From: Heliocidaris tuberculata
Lineage: Eukaryota; Echinodermata; Echinoidea; Camarodonta; Echinometridae
Length of the DNA stretch: 64,000 nucleotides
Direction of reading: 5' to 3'
Assembly: GCA_025618425.1 (NCBI GenBank)
Contig: CM046850.1
Coordinates: 10,619,768 to 10,683,767, forward strand
Shown: positions 24,901 through 38,700 of the stretch, in pieces
How the letters are laid out: each line of letters begins with the position of its first letter
Numbering within the stretch: position 1 is the stretch's first letter
Translations under genes and position numbers: made by a program
Notes under the pieces: model-generated
Told to the model about the DNA's origin: nothing
Seen by the model: only the letters and a program-made list of their open reading frames with translations
Databases searched by the model: none

Positions 24901-27900
24901 CACCAAAAAGAGAGGATAAGTATGCTATCAGAAACAGAAAACCTTTCCCACTGCCTTTGTGCAAAACCAAGAGGTACGAGGAGACTTTTTATCCCATACT
25001 GTTTGTATAACTTACAATAAGCATGATAAGTGTATAATGGTTCATGTATTGTAATGTGTTGTAAAATCAAGAAATACGAGGAGAATTTCCATCTCATCAC
25101 ATGGTGCTTCTGTTATAGTGCAATTATGATTCATGCTTTCCACAGTATATAGTGCAATATGATTCATGATTTCCACAGTATTTTCTGCTCTTCTTTCTTT
25201 CCTTTCCCCCCTTCTCCTTCTCCTTCTAATTCTTCCTTTTCTATTTCTTCATTTTCTTCTTTTTTCCTCTTCTTTTCATCCTTCTTTGTCGTTCTTCTCC
25301 TTGTTCTTCTTGCTACTTTTTGTTTTCCTCCTTCTTGTTTCTTTTTCTTCTAATTTTCTGTATATGATCTTGGCCCTGTTGCATAAAACTTTTATGTCAT
25401 GATTTATGTCATGATCATGGGCGTAAATATGCAGGAAATTCTTTTCATCAGAGGGGGACGTAACAATAGGTCCCCCCCCCCCCCCGATGGATAGAATTGC
25501 GTAACAAATCTCCGCCACTGGTCATGATTCATGACATAAATCCCCGAATCACGACATAAACATAAATGTCAATGACATAGCTTATGCAGAGATTTATGTC
25601 ACGATCGAGATTTCTGTCACAAGTTTTATGCAACAGGGCCCGCTGGAAAGCTTTTCATGTAAGCAATTACTCACAGGGTTTCAAAATATGTGTTAAATTA
25701 ATTATGCAGAATTTTAAGATTTTCTGAAATCAAGGAGAATCTTCATCGCATCTCATGGTGCTTCCATAATATACTGTATACAAGTGCAATATGATCCATG
25801 CTTTCGACTGTATTCTTTTTTTCTTCTTCTTCTTCTTCCACCTTTTACTTCTTCTGTTCTTCTTTCTTCATTTCCATTTTCTTCTTCTTCTCCTTCATTT
25901 TCTGCCTTTTTTTTTTTTTTTTTTTTTTTTACTTCTTCCTTTTTTTCTTTTCTTTTTCTTCTTAATTCTTATTATTGTTTTTCTTTTTTCATCTTCTTGT
26001 TTTCTTCCTTTTCCTAATTTTCTATAATGGTCTTGGGCCTGTAACATTAAAAGATAAATCAATCTTACGATTGCTATCAATTAAGTCTATGGCAAACCAT
26101 GTACTGAAGAGTTACAATTGATCGTAAGATTGATTGTATATCTTTATGTTACATATTCATTATTTTCTGATATCAATGACGTATTACCCGCGGTGCTATT
26201 ACAGTGCCGACATCAGAATACAAGGGGAAAAGAAGAAAGAAAAGAAAGAAAAAAAAAAAGATCAGGGGTGGTATTCTGAGATTTATTTTACCTTGATTTT
26301 AGTGAAAATTTTTTAAATTGTCATAACAAAATTTCAAATTGCAACATTTCACTGGTGTTAATTTGCGCAAATGATTTCCGCGTACGCAGCCACTTTTGCG
26401 CAGGCATTACCAATGATGCGCCATAAGCGTACATTTTGTTATGACAATTAAAATTATTTCACTAAAATCAAGATAAAATAAATCTCAGAATACCACCCCC
26501 AGGGCCCCCGTTTCATGAAACTTGCTTTCACTGATAATTTACAATAACTGTTATAAGCTACTGAAATCCTTGCATCTGATTGGCTGAGAGCAAATTTGTC
26601 AGTAAAAATCACTGACAAGACACTTGATGAAACACCCCCTGATTGTAATCATGTTCTTAATTTTTGTTCTTGTGAGTATTGAATTGTATATGGTTCGAAT
26701 TTAAATAGGCAATTGATAATTATATTTCGATGTGTATATTAGCTACATGTATTTTTGGTACTCTATAATTTTCACAGTTTCTCTCTTTCTTCCTTTGTAC
26801 ATGGTTTGCTTTATTTTCCTTCTTCCTTCCTTTCCTCCTCTTCTTCCTCTCTTCCTCTATCTTCTTCTTCTTTTTCATTTCCTTCCCCTTCTTTTCCCTC
26901 CCCTTCTTTCTCCTTTTCTTCCTCTTCTTATTCATATTTTATATGTTATAATTTGCCAACCCTTTAATGTTGCTGTTCCATGTATTTTATTGAATTATGT
27001 TATTTGTCATTTTATCTGTACCATTTACCAATCTAACTTTTAAGTTGCAATAAAGAATAAATAAAATAATCAATCATTATATTTACAAATTGATAATAAA
27101 AATAAAGTGCAGTGAAGCATGAGTGAGTCCAAGGATGAGCAAGCAGTCCCATGATTACTCACTGACAAACTCTCTCACACTCAATCTCCAACCTCGCTCG
27201 TACACTCCCTTCCTCAAAACTGCGCGGCTCGCTGGGTAAGAATTTTCCATTTTTTTTTTTCTGAGCAACAAAACAAAAAGGGATCCCCCCCCCCCGAACA
27301 TTTTTCAGGAAATTTATGTATGATTTTTTCCCCCAAACATTTTAAACAATTTTTATGTATGGTATCTTTTTTTTTCCTGGTGATTTTTTTTTTAAATCTC
27401 CAAACACAAAAATAGATCTAGAAATAAGCTGCCCGAATATGAAGTGGTGGTTGCCCGAATATCGGAAAAATGCGCCACCACTGTTGGCAATAAAAACAAC
27501 AAGGAGGGTGAAAAAAGGGCGAGGGGAGAGGAAAGGGAAAAGGAGAAAATAGAAAGGTGAAGAAAAAGAAAAGAAAAAAAGAAAAGGGAAAGGAAAGGAA
27601 AACAAAAATGGAAAGAAAAGAAGGAATGGAAAAGGCAAGGAAGAACAAAAAGAGGAAAAACTGGCCAATTGTTTTGCTCGCGAGGGACACTGGAAAGTTA
27701 ATATTCGAGCAAAAGGCATCCCCCTTCGGCAATAGGCTTCGGCTTCGGCGTCGACATTTGCTCCGAAAGCCTCCGATCGAGCTACATTTGCTCCATTCGA
27801 GCGACAATTCCTCCGCGACATTAGCTCCGTCGAAGAAAATGAATATGCGACAATATCATTGCTCCGCAGCAAGTGCTTATTCGACAACTGCTCCGCCGAC

Positions 27901-29291
27901 ATCGATAAATGCTTATATATGCGACAATATTATTGCTCCAACGACAACCTTATATAAAGTCCTCATCAAAAGCGAACACAACGAATTCAGAACAATAGCT
28001 GTTGTTGGTGTTTTGGGATTTGGCAATAAATCTTTTTAAAGATTTTTTCTACCACTTTCCTTTCTGATTTTGCATGTACTTAATTATTCATCTATATGTT
28101 TTATTTTATTTTGTTACCCCCCCCCCCTCTCTCTCTCTCTTTCTTTATCTTGGACATTTTTAACACAACTGAGTAAATGAACATTTATTTCTAAAAAGCC
28201 ATTCTATCTACTAGTCATGACACCTGCTAGTGGGGAAAACAAGCTAGTCCTGTATGTGGGTTGTTGCGAATTGCTAAAGCTCATATATAGGTTCAGTTTA
28301 ATAGTGTAATGTGAGTGGAAGGGAATACACGCCCAAAATATGGGGAATTGGAGGATTTAAGTGTTCGCTCCCGGGCCTCCCGCCATGCACGTGGAGCTTG
28401 CATAATGCCTCGCGAACAAAACAAATTGACATATATTATACTTATTAATATGGCAGTACTCTATCAAACAGAGAATATCATAATAATGCCTCCAGCTCCC
28501 TGACTCCGCCATGCGGAACTGCATGTGTTTTTTTTTTAAATATATATAAACAAAAGTAATACAAAAATGAAAGATAAAAAATACCAGTATTATCAAAGTA
28601 CGACAATCATTCTGGGTTGCCAAGTTCAACTTTTTAAACTGGTCAAGCGAGGTATTAAGTGTCCGCTCCCGGGTCTCCCTCAACGTGGAGCTTGCAAACG
28701 CCTTGCAAACAAAAACAAACAAATATTGACTAAACTGTACAGGTATTCTTTTTCTCTCTATAAGCTGGTCATAATTATTCCTGGCACCAGCTTCCTGGCT
28801 CCTGCCGCGCTGAGCTGGTGTGGGCTTATTAAGACCAAAAGTAAACTATAAAAGAACAAAACACAGACAAGAATCAGAGCAAACGTCAAGCGTATGGCAG
28901 CGAAAGCAAATACACAAACCATGATAAAGTAAAACAACAACAACAACAACAACAAAACAATCAAAATAAAAACCTCCAAAGGCCTATATACGTTGAGTCC
29001 AGTGACGTATTGAGGGGGGGGGGGGGGGACTTGTGGCTGTGTCCTCCCCCTTTAAAAACTTGCCGTTGGTACTACAATGCCCGTGTCGAAGAGCAAATGT
29101 CGCAGGAGCAATTGTCGCATATATTCATTTTTTTCGACGGAGCAGTTGTCGCGGAGCAAATGTCGCTCGATCAGAGCAAATGTCGACGGAGCAATTAATT
29201 TCGCAGGAGCAATTTCCGCGGAGCAATTTTAATTCTGCATACATCCCATATATATATGGCCACAATGCATTACAAACGCTTTTAGCAGTTT

Positions 29292-29352
<61 letters not shown>

Positions 29353-32300
29353 AGTCATAGTATAAACTTTACTTGGAACTTCTCATCCTCATTTTGTGCC
29401 AGGAACATCAGCAAGTTCAAGCCCCGCCCCAAAACCCCGGTGGAAAGTGAATGACAAGGATGGAAAACTGTGTATGCTGATGGAATTTCAAGGAACGGCG
29501 ACTTTTGCATTGGTAGGTTCATCGATAGTGATTATAAATTCCATTCCATGTTGCCATGTTAAGGACTTTAATGATTATTTTCACTTAAAACGTTATCATT
29601 AATGAAGAGCACAATGTATTGAAACATGAATAGACGGATTTTTTTTTTTTTTTTTTTTTTGGGGGGGGGGGGGGGGAGGGACCTTTTGCTCTTTCTGGAT
29701 CAAAGACAATGCAAAAATATCTCTAAAAGGGAACACTAAACTTCCAGTGGTTAAACAACTAATTTCAAATGGCGGATCAAGTAAAAATGTACTCATGTGC
29801 CAAAAGCCGAGTTGATATTTTTAAAATTTTCTTTCTTCTTTCTTTCTTTCTTTTTCTTTCTTCCTCCTTTTTTGTTCGTCAGCATTTTTTTTTTACACCC
29901 GTGGCCCCCGGTCAGAGAATCTTTGACCCACCACCGAGTCTATTAACCCGCTTCCTTAATGCAATCTCTCAAGACAAATTTTCAAAAAAGGGTCCTATTT
30001 TCATATTGCATTGTTTATTCAAATACAATCATCTGTCATGTATATAGGGTATCCACCCTACCCCTATCGATGCCCTTATTGATACCCTATATACAATCAT
30101 CTATCATGTATATAGGGTATCAATAAAGGCATCGATAGGGGTAGGGTGGATAGGTAGGAAACCCCCGTTCAAAATTTCTGTCGGCAATACTTGAATTGTT
30201 GCGAGCCTAGTTTGGTCATCATATCATTTGATTCTATTTGATACTATCATCTAGATCAATAGTTAGGTCTATAATACAGGACAATCAAAGCTATAGAGGA
30301 AAGAAATACATCTCATTATGAAATGGAATATTAAGCACTATTTCCCCATTTGTTTTGCACACAAAACCCAAAATATCCAAATTATTAAATTTTTATGATT
30401 TTAATTTTCATACTGGAAAGTGAGCTTATCATCTCTGCTTTAGTTGATTATTGTCTAATACATTAAGCTGAACTAATGTATAGGTTCAGGGTTAAATGAA
30501 ATCATACAAAACTGAATTTAATGTTATTCCGTAACATTATTTTGTTACGGAATTACATAATTAATCATATCATAATTCATATTCAAAATATTTCTTCACA
30601 CCAAAAGCACATACATTTTGTAGGTAATATATACCTTGATTTACCCATCGACTTTTATAACAAAATGATAGTCCTTTTTGGAAATAAGTTAAAATTATGT
30701 GTTTTCGGTGTTACGGAATGACAGGTTTTTTTTATAGTTTAGTGTTCCATGGTTACTGAAGTATGAGAAATTATGCAGAACAGAATACTGTTCTTGGATA
30801 CTATGTTATCTAAAGTTTGTGTAACAACTGTATTTTATTTTTGATATGACCTTTTATACTACTCTTCTTTTACAATTCATCCTCAATTGGTATAAATTAT
30901 TGATTTCAAGATTACGTTTATCATTTACGAAAATTTTCAGTATTCATCAGTATGAAAATCTAAATTTTATCAGAATGTGAAAATGATATTTACGAATAAT
31001 TTGATACCAAATTCGATATGATCAGACAGATTTGAAATTTTGGAGTTCATGTCCTGTTTTGCTTGGAATTGCCCACATGCAGATAAATGCTTCATAATGA
31101 TTGAAAGAGTCGGTTATTATTGTTTTTCAAGATGATTTCATGTTTTGCTGTTGTTATTTTGTTATTAAGCGAATGAACGGGGGGGGGGGGGGGGCTTGTA
31201 GAGCCCACAAATGTAAAAACATTGCACATGCAAATGTCAAAATAACTACAAATGTCATAACATGTCAACCACAAGTGTAAAAATAACCACAAATGTAAAA
31301 AAAAAAAAAAAAATCGCCCACAGTCAGACCCAACTTTCAAAACCAAACACAGGTTTATACTCCGAAAATGGCTTATGAATATAGAGCCCTTATCGTTCAG
31401 TGCGAGGCAGTGTGTACAAAAGGCATGGGGGAAATTTTGCAAAGTCAACCTGCCAACGATGTATATATTTTTTAAAATAATGCTGCGTGTCAAATATCTT
31501 CAAAATTCTTGAATAATTCTTCATATGAAATGACTTTTAAATGACAAACATTTGAAATAAAGCCAGTTATTAAAATCGTCTCCGAATTCTACAGAACAGA
31601 GCGCTGAGATCCGTATTAGAGGTAGATAATCGTTTTAATAGAGTCGCATTGTATAATACCCTTGAAATCGATCAACTTTCCGAAAGGTGGAAAAAAACAT
31701 CTATTTTAGTGATGTACAAATTAGTGAATAACATTGCCCCATCTTCACTATGCTCTCGCATTCGACTTATATCAAGTGAATATAATGTTACGTAATAACA
31801 ATTGTGACCAGGCACCACAAAACCACCAAAAAGTCGCCAGATATGAATTTTTAGTTAAGATCTGATTCTGAAAGAAGAGATTCTGAGCTTTAAAATGATA
31901 TATAACTCATTAGCATCGGATGTTCTGAACCCACTGTACAAAGACTAGAATGCCCAGTCCCACAGAATGTTACTTTGGAGAAATAGGGGTTTAAGGTTTG
32001 CATTCTATTGGAGCACTATGACTAGCGAGGTATTGTGCAAAGGTGACAAAAGAAGGATTAGAACATAATAGAAATTTCTATGAAGAAATTATCAGATTGT
32101 CCAAAAACTTGGCATACTAATTCAGAAAATCCTACTCATCGTAAGGGACAAAATTCAATACAAGAACTAAATCTGTTTTAAAGTTATGGGAGATCAAAAT
32201 GAGACAAATATTCAGAGTTGTAAAAAAGAAAATTAATACAACAAAATCCAGAAGACAAACCATAGCTCTACTAAAAACTGTCAAAAACACCACTGTTAGA

Positions 32301-35300
32301 TTGTTTGGTGCCTCCAAATTAGTTAAATTACTTAGAAAAAAGTATACTCTTTCAGGAAATACCCAAAACTAAAATTTGACCATGCCAACCAAAAACACCT
32401 TTACTGAGCTCTACCTCCACTGGTTTTGTGGTGCCTGGTCACATATTAAATTACCCCGGCTACTCACAAACTGTCTTAGAAATAGTCCCCTATTTTCCGC
32501 TTCAAAACTCTTCAATAATTTACCGGCAGATATTCGAGCAGAAAAAAAACAACCCATCAACATTTTTAAGGAGTCTGTCCCCATCTTAACAATACCCACT
32601 CCCCCCACCCTCCTCCCCCACACCCATGTCTGTTTGTTACATAATGATTTCAAACTCATAAATTCATTTTATATGATTTTATGTTATGTTTTTTGTTTTG
32701 ATTTTTTATATACCATTTCTCTTTATGTTTCTTTGTATTCACTTTATTTCTTGTAATTCTATTAATGAATTTGTGATTTCTTTTTGTATATTATTGTTGT
32801 GATTTCTTTTGTATATAATTTTGTATGTATTTATTTATCGTTATATCGTTTTGTTCACGGCCTTGCTGAAAAGCAGCTTTTAGCTGATAGAAGTTTTACC
32901 GTGATTAAACAAATATATATATATATATATATATATAGTGGGATGAATTCAAACCAAAGATGACGCAGGATACTCAGGAAATTTAAGCTTTCGTCTTTCG
33001 AATTCTTCAGAAATTTATTCTGAAACAGTTATAAAGAGAAGATACAATCACAAAGTAAGGCATGACAATAACTAACGAAGCACTAAGTGTGTGAGAATAA
33101 TTCACAAAATACAAAGAGAAGACACAATCATTCAAAAATTGATGGATTAATATTACTGTCAGTAGAAATATCATGCAAAAATACTGAAATTTCAAATGAA
33201 TTATAATAAAGCCGACATACCTGTCGTAGACAGAAGTGATGCCAAGGTCTTGTTGAATTCCTTGAATAATGTTAATAGTTTTGAGTTGCTTAGATACCCA
33301 CTGGTGTTAAAGTGATTGATTAACTTTGTGAAAAATTGTAAAATCAGCTCAAATGCCAGTGAATTGTGTGCAGTCCTCTAACTACATATATAATTAAGGA
33401 TATGTGAAAGTATGAGAGAAAATGGAACCCGTTTACTATCCTAAAAAAGAGAAAATCACGATCAATCGCTAGCGCAAGTCGCTCGGCTTCTTCGCTGCGC
33501 TGCAGTCACAAAAACCAAGCACCAGCGCTTGGCGATTTCAGAGCGGGTTTCCAGCCCGTACGGTATTCTGTGATAGAGCGAGGTATGCCAACCGTAAGAG
33601 TTCTTTAGGGTTCGGTGTTACTCTATCCCGACATCAATGTTCAATCGTAAATATCTTGATATATAAACGACCGATCAGCTTATAAAACTCAGGCGATTCC
33701 TGTCTGAGCTAAAGGTTTGCAATTATGATTACAGCATTAGCTGGAACAGTGATTTTTTTTTTCAATCCTGGGCAAAGTTTACCAATGCCTTTAAAAAGCT
33801 TAACTGCACTTTGCCAATGCGCATGTGTTGCCATGGGTAATATCATAAATATTCATGAAATACCTGAAATGCAACAAGTGCATATATTTGAGAGTAAACA
33901 AGTCACCGAGTTCATACAGCATTCTACTTATATTCTACATGTACTATACGAATTGTATGGTGAATATCATACACAAAATATCATACATCTTTAACGAAAT
34001 AAAACAATTAGCTTCAAATTATGGGATATCACAGCTATAATACACTGGTAAATGAAACCGCCGTTTCATAATCTTTTGTAAGAAACACTGTCCAATACCT
34101 ACTATAATTTGGTAAGAAAACAAATTAACTCTCTTCTCTCTATTTAATCTATTATGTATGTTTAATTTATTATGTATGTGACAATGATAATAATTTTAAA
34201 AAATGATTAAAAAGAAAAATTAAATAACTAAAAACAAAAGTCCGTAAGAGATAAACAAGTGTATGTAATTGCCGAGTTCGCGACTTATTCCTCAACATTG
34301 ATGCCGTTTGGTGTAAGCGTCTTAAGTTTGAGGATCCAGTATGATTCACGTTTCAGAATGACTGATTCTTGGTGTTTTCTAATTACTTCTATTCCTGTGA
34401 GTTGAATGTCATCTGCAGTAAGCCCATTTGTGCTGAAATGGGCAGCAATAGGGATTTCCTTACGCCTGTCTGTGTCGAAAGACGAAAGCTTAAATTTCCT
34501 GAGTATCCTGCGTCATCTTTGGTTTGAATTCATCCCACTATGTTCTATATCACCCAAACCAAAGCGAATGGTAAAAGTCGACTCAACATCATCACATTAT
34601 ATATATATTATTTCAGAAAAATATATTATCAAGAGCAGCTCGACATTGCACGATTTTCAACATGCCTTTTTGTACACACTGTCTCGCACTGAACGATGAG
34701 GGCTCTATATTCATCTTGCTCCATACACGGTTTTCGGAATATATACCTGTGCTCGGTTTTCCGGAGTTGGGTCTGACTGACAAATCTAAAAATCTGTTGA
34801 ACCACAAATGTAAAATCATTTCGCCTACTAATGTTACAATTTCCCCTTTTACCTCAAATGTCATAATATATCAACCGCGAATGTAAAAACTCATTGCTTG
34901 CATAATATACTAGTCCTATGTAAGATCAGTTATTATGAGATGTATGTGTGTGCGTGTGTGTGTGTGTGTGTGAGGTTTCCTGACCATTGAAATCCTTAAA
35001 ATATCGAAAGACCCTTTACCACAAAATATGTAAAAACATGTCCACTGCAAATGTAAAAATTTATTAAATTGGTAGTTTACTCGTGTTTTCCCTTTTCATG
35101 ATCAGTTTACCGTTTACAGGGGCGGGGGGGGGGGGGGGGTGGCAGGGTCAAGGAGCTGATCATAAACTTCAATGCCAGGTAAAATTCTCATACAAGATGT
35201 AGTCGCAATAGAACAGCAATTTGTTTTATCAGTCTCAAGAGGGCGCTTCATATGAATTAGATTTGAAAGTAATTTCTACTTTATTCACGCAGTTTTTAAT

Positions 35301-35723
35301 GATGAAGTATTTAATGGTTGCAGTAAAATCGACTGCCTGAAACCTGCACGTTATAGTTTCAATCTCGTGATAAGAATGGAAACAACTTGAAAGTTGTGTC
35401 AAGAATTCACCAACATCGAACAGTTTCAAACATAACTTGAAAGTTCTACTCTCTGCAGAAAACGTTTAAGTGAATATCGCTTACATGTATATTGATTCAA
35501 ATACATTACTCGATGCAATTTACTTGTTTATTAACAAACTTTTTGATGACATGAAACTTTTGAACTGAATGAATGACACCACTTATTATAGTTGCTGGTG
35601 CTTTCATTGGTATTTATGCTGGTGCTTTCATTGGTATTTATGCTCAACTATTATGCTGTATAATGAACGTCCAACGTGTATTGTTTGAATAACAATACTA
35701 TCTTGTAATATATTCTATCAAAA

Positions 35724-35768
<45 letters not shown>

Positions 35769-38700
35769 AGGTCATTTTGGTATGCAAGTGGGGATTTTAC
35801 TGATCCAAGATCATTTCTTTACTTTGTTTATGAGCTTTCATAATATTATTATATTTTCAGGGGTTATCAAAAGTATTTGATGTCCTTTCATCTCATTTAA
35901 AAAACGAATTACCGAATGTATATATATCAATGATTTTAGAAATATGCCCCAAAATATCATTGATTACGTTTTTGAAAATTTCCGTTTATTACGAGGATAC
36001 CAGATAATATGTACATATATTTAAATATCCTCTGTATTTTGTTTTGGTTCGTTGCTGTAATGAATTTATATTGTTACTTGATATCTTTGTTATCAAACAG
36101 GGCCTCATGGAAGACGACCACTATTGGTGAAAATGTGCTACCCTGTAGAAATATCAGAAATAAATTTTAAAAAAATTAATAAATAATCAGAGATAAGACA
36201 TAACTGCACGATACGGTGCACGTATAAAATAATAAAACAAATTAAAATAGAATAACAAATAAAATGAAATAAAATAATATAAAATAAAGTTTGTAATCCG
36301 ATACACTAAGTGAGGGGTGTGGATATATAGATATATTTTCAGCAGAATAAACAAACAGAATTAATTTTAAAGCTTTTCTTTAAACATGACCCAGAAAAAA
36401 AAATGAATAATGCATTGTCCATTGAAACGACGCAAGCTATACCCAGGTGGGTCATGGTAGGGTCATTACAATAAAAGCTGTGACCCATACAATGCGCCAT
36501 TTTCGCACCCTCTTTCTTAGGAAATTTTGAATAACAATTTATGTTCCGGCGGCAGCAGGGAGAGACTTTGGAAGAAAAAAAACTTTAATTACCTTGTCCC
36601 TAGTAATTTTCATTACAATGCAATAATTAATTCTTTAAGAGTTGGATTTATTGGTAATCGTATCACTCCTCCATGTACTTGACAGCAATTTTGTAAATTT
36701 TAAAAATAAAATTTATAAAGGATTTCTTCTCAGTGCTAGGTCATGTGAAATGTGCATCATTTTTGTGACACAATCATCATTTTTGCGACACACAAATGCT
36801 CCTCAAAGTTGCCCATTGTTCGTCATTTTTTTGTGTGACTGTGTTGTGGGTCAATTTTAGTGGTTTTATCAGTCACAAAACTGACAGAGGCGTACCTTAA
36901 TAAGTTCAATTTCAATGTGGCGAATGACACACCATAATAATTATGTGGGGGTATAATAGGATCCGTCATTACCAGTGGCACGTACATAATTTTCTTGTAA
37001 ACTGGAATTTGTCCTTTATTCTGAAAATCCAAGCCATCTTCGATTAATAATACTTACAAGAGTAAGAATTAATTATTGTCTATTCAATATGTTTTATATA
37101 TTGAATAAAATACTTTTGTTTATACGCACACTTACTAATTATTATCATGGGCATACGGGCACATTTTCGCGAGGGGACTAACACCTTTTGCCCAAATATC
37201 AACTTTGCAGTTTTACAATCTTTGGGAGCGAGTGAAAATGTGGCACTTTATGTAATTTCATAAATGGTAAACTGATCATAACAAGGGAAAACACTAGTAA
37301 ACCACTAGTTGAATGAATTTTTACATTTGCATTTGACATGTTTTTACATTTGTTGATAAGAAGTCTTTCGATATTTTAGGTATTTTATTGGTCAGGAAAC
37401 CTCACACACACGCATACACACGCACACACACATACATCTCATAATAACTGATCTTACATAGGTGCATTATGCAAGCAATGAGTTCTTATATTTGCGGTTG
37501 ACATGTTATGACATTTAAGGTAAAAACTGATTTTTTTTTACATTTGTAGGTTAAATGTCTTTACATTTGTGGTTATTTTTACACTTGTGGTTGACACATT
37601 ATGACATTTGTGTTGTTATTGTTTTGTTTGTTTTTTTTTAAATTTGCGAGTGCAATGTTTTACATTTGTGGTTATTTTTACATTTTGTGGTAGTTTTTAC
37701 ATTTGTGGGCTCTACAGGGGGGGGGGGGGCCATGGCCCCCTTGTGCCACATTGGCTACACCTGTGATAATAACGACTAAGCTTTCTAGAGCTCTAAAATA
37801 TAAAGCTTTAATGTTCCGTAATCTGTACTCTCTTGGTCCCTACCCTCTCTTGCATACTAATTAGGTAATATCTGTGGATACCCCCATTATAAAACCCTCA
37901 CAAGCTGCCTCTACCCTCTCGTGTCACCCTACCATGACCTGAGGATCAAATGATCCCGTTTCATGTCTAATGAGGGATGATGCAAAATAATGGATGACAA
38001 CGGCCGGTGCTTCAAATATTGGATTTTTAAATGATTACTACCGTAATGGCACCAGTCGTGGCGCGCCCTTGTAATACAGCTTCATTGCTGCAACGCCCTG
38101 AGTCAACTGCCCTAGTCTCACCGGAGCGAAATGAACGGATGCGATTGACTAGCAGATATTTTACCAAAATAAATGAGGAACTATGCGGCGTTTTGCTCGC
38201 TGCCCATCGCGCAAAAATTATGGCAGGAAAAGTTTGTTTCCAAAGAGAATTATCCACGGGGCTTTTTTATGTTCTGCTAATTTTTTTGTAAAACACGAAC
38301 TTCCTCTTTAGCAGACTGAAACAAAATAAATGATATGTACCATATTTTCTGTTTTCGATGTAACAGAGCTTAAGTTCCATAGATGTTGGCCAGACAATTT
38401 TTTTGCATGAAAAATACTTTGGAAATAGATTATCTTTCTTCAAAGTTAGCTGTCTTGCCGAGAATGCTATGCTCCAGTCTTGACCAACACACAAATCATG
38501 ACGTAGGATCCCGACAAGCGCATTATACTAGTGCGCATGCACAATCCCCCAAAGACAGCGCGATAGTCAGATAGCTTCCTGCGTATGGTTTAAGTAGCGC
38601 GCCGTGTACTGAGTGAATATTTTTACAACAGAGTGATTTATCTTAGATTAATCGTTCCTTCGCAATATCATTTGCGAAGGGTGCGGCACCACTGGTGCCA

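Larger units (their letters stand above)
25060..26034 (+). repeat. Duplicated LINE 3' untranslated segment with CT-rich tracts
   Basis: About 25060-25371 and 25720-26034 are diverged copies: both run from tcaag-aggagaat through tctcat-atggtgcttc and agtgcaatatgatccatgc into long TTC/CTT-rich tracts ending ttttctgtat or ttttctataatg. The MITE at 25372-25640 separates them. A third pyrimidine tract occupies 26780-26930. Frames in these tracts are artefacts. Confidence 0.6.
22760..27075 (+). mobile_element. LINE (CR1-like) reverse-transcriptase relic broken by MITEs
   Basis: RT blocks in order: GPDLIPSWILQD and KSANIIPIPKLN with the SQFG motif (22938-23255), VLLVDFQKAFDRINH (from 23910), GVPQGTKLGPLLF and MVMFVDDTTEY (24090-24320; FVDD replaces YADD), then LGLWSNDRLKWDT and a C-terminal region with a 146-bp tandem duplication. 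A long pyrimidine-rich 3' untranslated region ends with AATAAA near 27050. MITEs at 22779, 23256, 25372, 26035, 26265 and 26501 interrupt it. Stops (for example TAG for Trp near 23880) make it inactive. Confidence 0.8.
31318..34787. mobile_element. Palindromic MITE (CAGTCAGACCCAACT family) split by insertions
   Basis: 31318-31557 and 34608-34787 correspond to the two arms of the intact element at 62735-63155: cagtcagacccaact at the left, its complement ending agttgggtctgactg at the right, and shared cattgcacgatttt-type and gatgagggctctatat words. About 3.05 kb of younger elements interrupts the centre. No clear target duplication was found. Confidence 0.68.
31196..37719. mobile_element. Long-TIR element with CCACAAATGTAAAA minisatellite arms
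   Basis: The left arm (31196-31317 continuing at 34790-35110) and right arm (about 37245-37719) are inverted: both run from tgtagagcccacaaatgt through repeated ccacaaatgtaaaaa words, a CA/GT microsatellite and aggtttcctgacc, to gatcagtttacc. A palindromic MITE and its own insertions (31318-34787) split the left arm. The interior (35110-37240) has no recognised gene, a G18 at 35126 and (TA)n at about 35727-35764. Confidence 0.7.

Noticed and set aside
27342..27902. 186-codon minus-strand open frame
   Set aside because: It crosses a purine/pyrimidine tract and two repeat fragments; composition is Phe/Ser/Pro-rich and no domain is seen.
27557..28039. 160-codon plus-strand open frame
   Set aside because: It starts in Lys-rich low-complexity DNA and runs through the ggagcaaatgtcgc array; no domain is seen.
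31092..31493. 133-codon minus-strand open frame
   Set aside because: It runs through the arms of two transposable elements and a homopolymer; no domain.
38031..38291. 86-codon frame MITTVMAPVVARPCNTASLL as a host exon
   Set aside because: It begins inside a perfect inverted terminal repeat of a MITE, has no splice context and no recognised domain.
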